Shown here: positions 60,495-64,000 of the stretch, piece by piece
Layout of the letters: every line of letters starts with the position of its first letter
Position numbering within the stretch: the first letter of the stretch is position 1
NCBI GenBank assembly: GCA_951812755.1
Contig: OX638329.1
Location: forward strand, 1,597,339-1,661,338
DNA: 64,000 nt
DNA from: an uncultured Latescibacterota bacterium
GTDB taxonomy: Bacteria > Latescibacterota > UBA2968
Direction: 5' to 3'
Program-made: the position numbers and the translations under genes
Notes under the pieces: model-generated
What the model saw: the letters and a program-made list of their open reading frames with translations, nothing else
What the model was told of the DNA's origin: nothing
Databases searched by the model: none

Positions 60495-62864
60495 GTGAGG
60501 GCTATTGATGCTCCAATTAGTACAAGTATTGGCTTAATACAAGCAGTGACCAGTTTCTTTGATTTTCTTTTGATGTCGTTCCTGTTATTAGCACCTATGC
60601 TAATGCTGGGGCTATTTCTGTCTGGTCTGATTCACGTATTTATCTCGCGTGAGGCCATTCTGAGGTGGTTGCGCGAAGATAGCTTGAAATCCGTGAGTAC
60701 GAGTGCGGCCGTTGGTGTGCCCGTGCCGCTTTGTAGTTGCTCGGTTGTGCCAGTAGTTGCCGAGATGCGCAATAAGGGCGCGTCCCGTTCGTCCTGTATG
60801 TCTTTTTTGATAACGGCGCCGGAAACAGGTGCGGACTCGATTCTGGTCACGAATGCGTTTTTTGGATTCATCGCTGCTATTGTCAGGCCCTTCATCAGTT
60901 TTATTACCGCGGTGGTAGCTGGTATCTTTTGCATTGGTCTCATACGAGATGATAGCGACGAGGCCAGGGCGAGAGATCACGACCATGATCACGACCATGA
61001 TCACGATCATGATCACGACCACGATCACGATCATGATCACGACCATGATCACGACCATGATCACGACCATGATCACGGCCATGACCACGATCACGATCAT
61101 GGGCACGAGCCTCTGGTGCCCGGAAGCGATGATTGCTACGTCAGTCCCTCACAGTTGAAGGCATTATTTTATTCCTATTTGAAAGGGCTTACTGAGACGG
61201 TCAGCCAGCACAAACTCGGATCATGGGTAAAACCGGATTTTTATCGCGACATGATTCCGGCCGACGACAAACAAACTTCTGAGGATGACCCGTCCAAATA
61301 TAAACACGATCTGGATTTTAAGGAGATCGTCAGGCATATTTTCCGCTATGGCTTTGTCGAAATAGCGGATGATATTTTGTTTGCGCTGCTCGTGGGCGTG
61401 GCACTGGGAGGTGTGCTCTTTCTGGTGATTCCGAGCGATTTGATGTCAAATGAGTATGCGCGCTGGCTGTCCTACCCCGTTATGGTGCTGGTTGGTGTTC
61501 CTCTCTATATTTGCGCGTCTGCGAGTACTCCAATAGCTGCCGCGCTGGTCGCCAAGGGGTTCAGCCCCGGAGCGGCGATGATTTTTCTTATGACTGGGCC
61601 GGCGACCAATACGGGTACTATTGCGATTATCGTCAGTCAGTTTGGGGCGCGCTTTGCGACCATCTATGTGTCAGCGGTGATCGCTGTTACCGTTGCTCTG
61701 GGCATTGTAATCGATATTGTACTTCTCGCCATCGGCGTGACGGTGCCCCTGTACCTCGGTCCCTCGGAGTCAACGACTATTCAGCTCATACAATGGGGCA
61801 GTGCTTTTGCCCTGATCGCCCTGATCATCTGGCGGTTCCGCGCAGGTGCTTTTAAGAGCGGTTATGAGGATTTGCTGCTCAATCTCCGCCCTGTGGCCGA
61901 ACCCTGTAAAGCGTTCTGGGGACGCGTGACGCGCAACCGGTCTTTTATGGGCATTTTCACTCCCGCCACGCCGTTGGGAATGACGTTTTACGGTTTGCTG
62001 ATCGCTCTATTCCTCGGTAGCGGTTTTACTGTGATTCCTCCGGGCCATGTCGGCTATGGGCGTCTGTTTGGTGCGGTTTATTGGCAGGACTTGCAGCCGG
62101 GATTGCAATATCTCGCGCCTCGTCCCTTTGTGCAGGTGGATAAATGGCCGGTGAAAGAAGTGAAATACATTACAAACGCGAGCCCGTACGAATTGATTTC
62201 GGGCGATCTGAACATCCTCTCTCTTACCATCAATGCGCAGTACCGTGTAAAGGATCCCTATATTTATCATTACCAGATCCAGAATCCGACAGAGATCATC
62301 AAAGATGCCATCAAGGATCATCTGCGCGAGTTTGTATCTGCCCGCAATCTGGATCATCTGCTCAGTGTTCATCGCGCAACCCTGGAGCAGCATATCAGAC
62401 AGTTGTTTGCGGGCACTGTCGAGGCGTCGCGCCCGGTGTTCGAGAGCGTTGAACTGATTGATGTAAATCTGGTAAGTATTAACCCGGCGGCAGAAACAAT
62501 GAGTGCTTTCCGGGAAATCTCGAGTTCTCAGGAGGATCGAGAGCGAATCATCGTCAATGCCCAGCGTTTCTTGACGTCGTTAGTTCCCCGTGCACACGGA
62601 AATGCGATTTACGAAGTGGAGCAGGCGAACGGCGAGGCGTTCAGGAAAGTAACCACTTCTGCCGCTGAAGCAGATGCGATAAAAGCCGTGGCTAATGCAG
62701 TGCAGCGTGCGCCCAATGTTCTCCAGACCATGCTGTGGCGAGAGAAGCTGGAAACCGCGCTTTCTGGCAATGCCAAAATTATCGTTCCCAACAAGCGGAG
62801 CCTGGAAAAGGTCGCGCTGTGGAAGAGTAAGCCGGCGAAGACAAACGCGAACGCCCAGCACTGA
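60495..62864 (+). CDS. SO_0444-like metal permease fused to Asp-His repeat and SPFH domain
   Basis: A 789-residue fusion. Residues 20-150: first permease half, with the family CSCSVVP motif (Cys80, Cys82) and SFLITAPETGADSI. Residues 161-204: 44-residue Asp-His repeat, likely a metal-binding loop. Residues 280-425: second permease half with CASASTPIAAALVAKG and TGPATNTGTI. Residues 495-512: membrane helix, then an HflK-like SPFH domain (TVIPPGHVGYGRLFG, VKEVKYITNASPYE, coiled tail). Known SO_0444 Cu/Zn exporters are about 400 residues without SPFH. The start is uncertain: GTG 60495 overlaps its own GGAGG, ATT 60504 is better spaced. hflC- and hflK-like genes follow. Confidence 0.8.
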   Translation: MRAIDAPISTSIGLIQAVTSFFDFLLMSFLLLAPMLMLGLFLSGLIHVFISREAILRWLREDSLKSVSTSAAVGVPVPLCSCSVVPVVAEMRNKGASRSSCMSFLITAPETGADSILVTNAFFGFIAAIVRPFISFITAVVAGIFCIGLIRDDSDEARARDHDHDHDHDHDHDHDHDHDHDHDHDHDHDHDHDHGHDHDHDHGHEPLVPGSDDCYVSPSQLKALFYSYLKGLTETVSQHKLGSWVKPDFYRDMIPADDKQTSEDDPSKYKHDLDFKEIVRHIFRYGFVEIADDILFALLVGVALGGVLFLVIPSDLMSNEYARWLSYPVMVLVGVPLYICASASTPIAAALVAKGFSPGAAMIFLMTGPATNTGTIAIIVSQFGARFATIYVSAVIAVTVALGIVIDIVLLAIGVTVPLYLGPSESTTIQLIQWGSAFALIALIIWRFRAGAFKSGYEDLLLNLRPVAEPCKAFWGRVTRNRSFMGIFTPATPLGMTFYGLLIALFLGSGFTVIPPGHVGYGRLFGAVYWQDLQPGLQYLAPRPFVQVDKWPVKEVKYITNASPYELISGDLNILSLTINAQYRVKDPYIYHYQIQNPTEIIKDAIKDHLREFVSARNLDHLLSVHRATLEQHIRQLFAGTVEASRPVFESVELIDVNLVSINPAAETMSAFREISSSQEDRERIIVNAQRFLTSLVPRAHGNAIYEVEQANGEAFRKVTTSAAEADAIKAVANAVQRAPNVLQTMLWREKLETALSGNAKIIVPNKRSLEKVALWKSKPAKTNANAQH
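60975..61106 (+). repeat. Asp-His codon tandem repeat (132 bases)
   Basis: Forty-four codons of alternating Asp and His with two Gly (22 His, 20 Asp), built largely from GATCACGACCAT units. Inside the metal permease gene. Such repeats expand and contract by slippage without frame loss when the unit is six bases. Confidence 0.9.
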
Positions 62865-62879
62865 TAGGGAGAAAAAATT

Positions 62880-63767
62880 ATGACTTTTAAAAGAATTGTC
62901 ACAGCCATTGTCGTGGTTTTGGTTGGTGTAATCGCGTATAGCTGTTTTTACACCATCCATGAAACGCAACAAGGCGTGTTGACCCACTTTGGCAAAATCT
63001 CGCCGCCCGTCAAAGGACCCGGGCTGCAGGTCAAATGGCCGTGGCCAATATCGAAGATATACAAGGTTGACCGGCGCATACAGACACTCAACGGCCTTAC
63101 CCACGAGTTGATTACGGAAGACCAGAAGAATGTCCTGGTTGACGGTTATACGATGTGGCGTATTGATGATCCCATCAAGTATGTCGAAGCTATCCGAACC
63201 GATGTAAATGCCGTTGATCGTTTGCGGGAGCTCTATTTTGCAAGTAGCGGTATTGTCATCAGCAATAGGGCACGCGATGCGTTCATCAGTCTGGGGTTGG
63301 AACACGAAGACCTGCATGAGGCGTGCCGCGAAATGCACAACAGAATCGCGCCAATCGCCAAAGCCAACTATGGGATTGAGGTGATACGGGTCGGTATTGT
63401 CGAATACACCTTGCCGGTGGAGAACCGCCCGAGCGTGATCCAGCGAATGATTTCCGAGCGTGCGCGCATTGCCACCCGCTATCGCAGCGAGGGAGAAGAG
63501 AAGGCGATAACTATCGAGGCTCTTGCCATTAACGAGCACGAAAAAATTATGGCTGACGCCCATGCAGAAGCGACGACTATTCTCGGCATTGCCGAGGCTC
63601 AGGCAATGGCAGTGCTGGGCAAAGCCTATCGGGAAGATCCGGAGTTCTACAAGTTTATCCGCGCACTCGACAGCTACGATCTGATTATTGACAAAAACAC
63701 GACGCTCATGTTGCCGGCAGACAGTGAATTATTCAAATATCTGGATAGCAAATCTATACCCAGGTAA
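62880..63767 (+). CDS. HflC-like SPFH/Band 7 protein
   Basis: A 295-residue inner-membrane protein with one N-terminal helix (residues 6-25) then an SPFH domain. HETQQGVLTHFGK, GPGLQVKWPWPI and the DQKNVLVDGYTMWRI segment are HflC-type, as is the long helical part with AEATTILGIAEAQA. HflC with HflK forms a ring-shaped assembly that regulates FtsH. Here it is 15 bases after the permease-SPFH gene and 9 before an HflK-like gene. Which partner it uses is unknown. Confidence 0.85.
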   Translation: MTFKRIVTAIVVVLVGVIAYSCFYTIHETQQGVLTHFGKISPPVKGPGLQVKWPWPISKIYKVDRRIQTLNGLTHELITEDQKNVLVDGYTMWRIDDPIKYVEAIRTDVNAVDRLRELYFASSGIVISNRARDAFISLGLEHEDLHEACREMHNRIAPIAKANYGIEVIRVGIVEYTLPVENRPSVIQRMISERARIATRYRSEGEEKAITIEALAINEHEKIMADAHAEATTILGIAEAQAMAVLGKAYREDPEFYKFIRALDSYDLIIDKNTTLMLPADSELFKYLDSKSIPR

Positions 63768-63776
63768 GATGGGGCT

Positions 63777-64000
63777 ATGACGATGAACGAACAACAACCA
63801 TTACCGCGCAGTACGCGCATGATCTATGCCGCCTTTGATTTCGTTGGGCAGTATCCCAAAAGGCGGATCCTCACAGTGCTCACCGCGATTGTCCTCGCTG
63901 TGGTGTTGGGCAGTGGTTTCTACGTTGTAAAGAAAGAGGAAGAGGCTGTGGTTCTGCGTTTCGGGAAGGTCGTGGCTACAGACGTCGGTCCCGGTATACA
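63777..64000 (+). CDS. HflK-like SPFH protein, 3' end cut by window
   Basis: Only the first 74 codons are present: a short cytosolic N-terminus (MTMNEQQPLPRSTRM), a membrane helix (LTVLTAIVLAVVLGSGFYVV) and the start of an SPFH domain (KKEEEAVVLRFGKVVATDVGPG). This resembles HflK. It starts 9 bases after the HflC-like gene and continues beyond the window. Confidence 0.75.
   Translation, partial: MTMNEQQPLPRSTRMIYAAFDFVGQYPKRRILTVLTAIVLAVVLGSGFYVVKKEEEAVVLRFGKVVATDVGPGI

Noticed and set aside
60612-61106. Long - strand ORF opposite the Asp-His repeat (Val/Ile/Met-rich product)
   Set aside because: It is the reverse reading of the repeat; no ribosome-binding site, and the + strand gene has clear domains.

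Overview
This 64 kb window comes from a bacterial chromosome of moderate GC content. Most genes sit on the + strand in tightly packed, translationally coupled operons. The mix of genes points to an uncultured marine or soil lineage of the Latescibacterota/Poribacteria type: sulfatases, a phytanoyl-CoA dioxygenase-like protein, a rhamnonate-dehydratase-like enolase-superfamily enzyme, two heavy-metal RND systems and short intergenic repeat families. That assignment is an inference from gene content with low certainty. No rRNA, tRNA or CRISPR array was seen.

Layout. 1-3.2 kb: the 3' part of pdxA, a RidA protein, and a three-gene coupled operon (membrane protein, exported helix-hairpin-helix protein, Tat-exported intradiol dioxygenase). 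3.2-4.7 kb: a coupled three-gene module whose first protein resembles Tse2-type toxins. 4.7-11.6 kb: a copper/silver efflux operon (Cys-rich secreted protein, CusC, CusB with two metal-binding domains, CusA, HMA protein). 11.6-13.8 kb: cysK-yeiH on the - strand. 14-21 kb: PhyH-like protein, an OmpR-type regulator, gamma-glutamyltransferase, a rhamnonate-dehydratase-like enzyme and three small accessory genes. 21-32.3 kb: a long amino-acid biosynthesis run (ilvN, small ORF, leuA, leuC, leuD, cimA, alaC, argJ, small ORF, aspB) ending in accA. It is preceded by a Leu/Ile/Val-rich leader peptide with mutually exclusive RNA pairings, which looks like a classical attenuator. 32.3-41.5 kb: a possible small RNA, comEC, truA, a DegP-like protease, pssA, a DUF4321-like protein, tatA, gatA and gatB. 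41.5-44.8 kb: a decayed accessory island in which a 187-bp MITE splits an AAA ATPase gene and an IS630 element truncates a RelE/ParE-type toxin gene beside its intact antitoxin-like partner. 44.8-53 kb: two sulfatases, a DUF2064 glycosyltransferase-like protein, a three-gene sugar ABC transporter and a MATE exporter.

53-64 kb is the most unusual part. A CzcCBA-type efflux operon, with a strong promoter overlapped by an inverted repeat, is followed by an IS1380 insertion and then by a gene encoding an SO_0444-like metal permease. That permease has a 44-residue Asp-His repeat and is fused to an HflK-like SPFH (stomatin/prohibitin/flotillin/HflK) domain. HflC-like and HflK-like genes follow directly, and the last runs off the window. 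The order suggests a metal-export system built around, or scaffolded by, an SPFH membrane assembly. I know of no described system with this arrangement.
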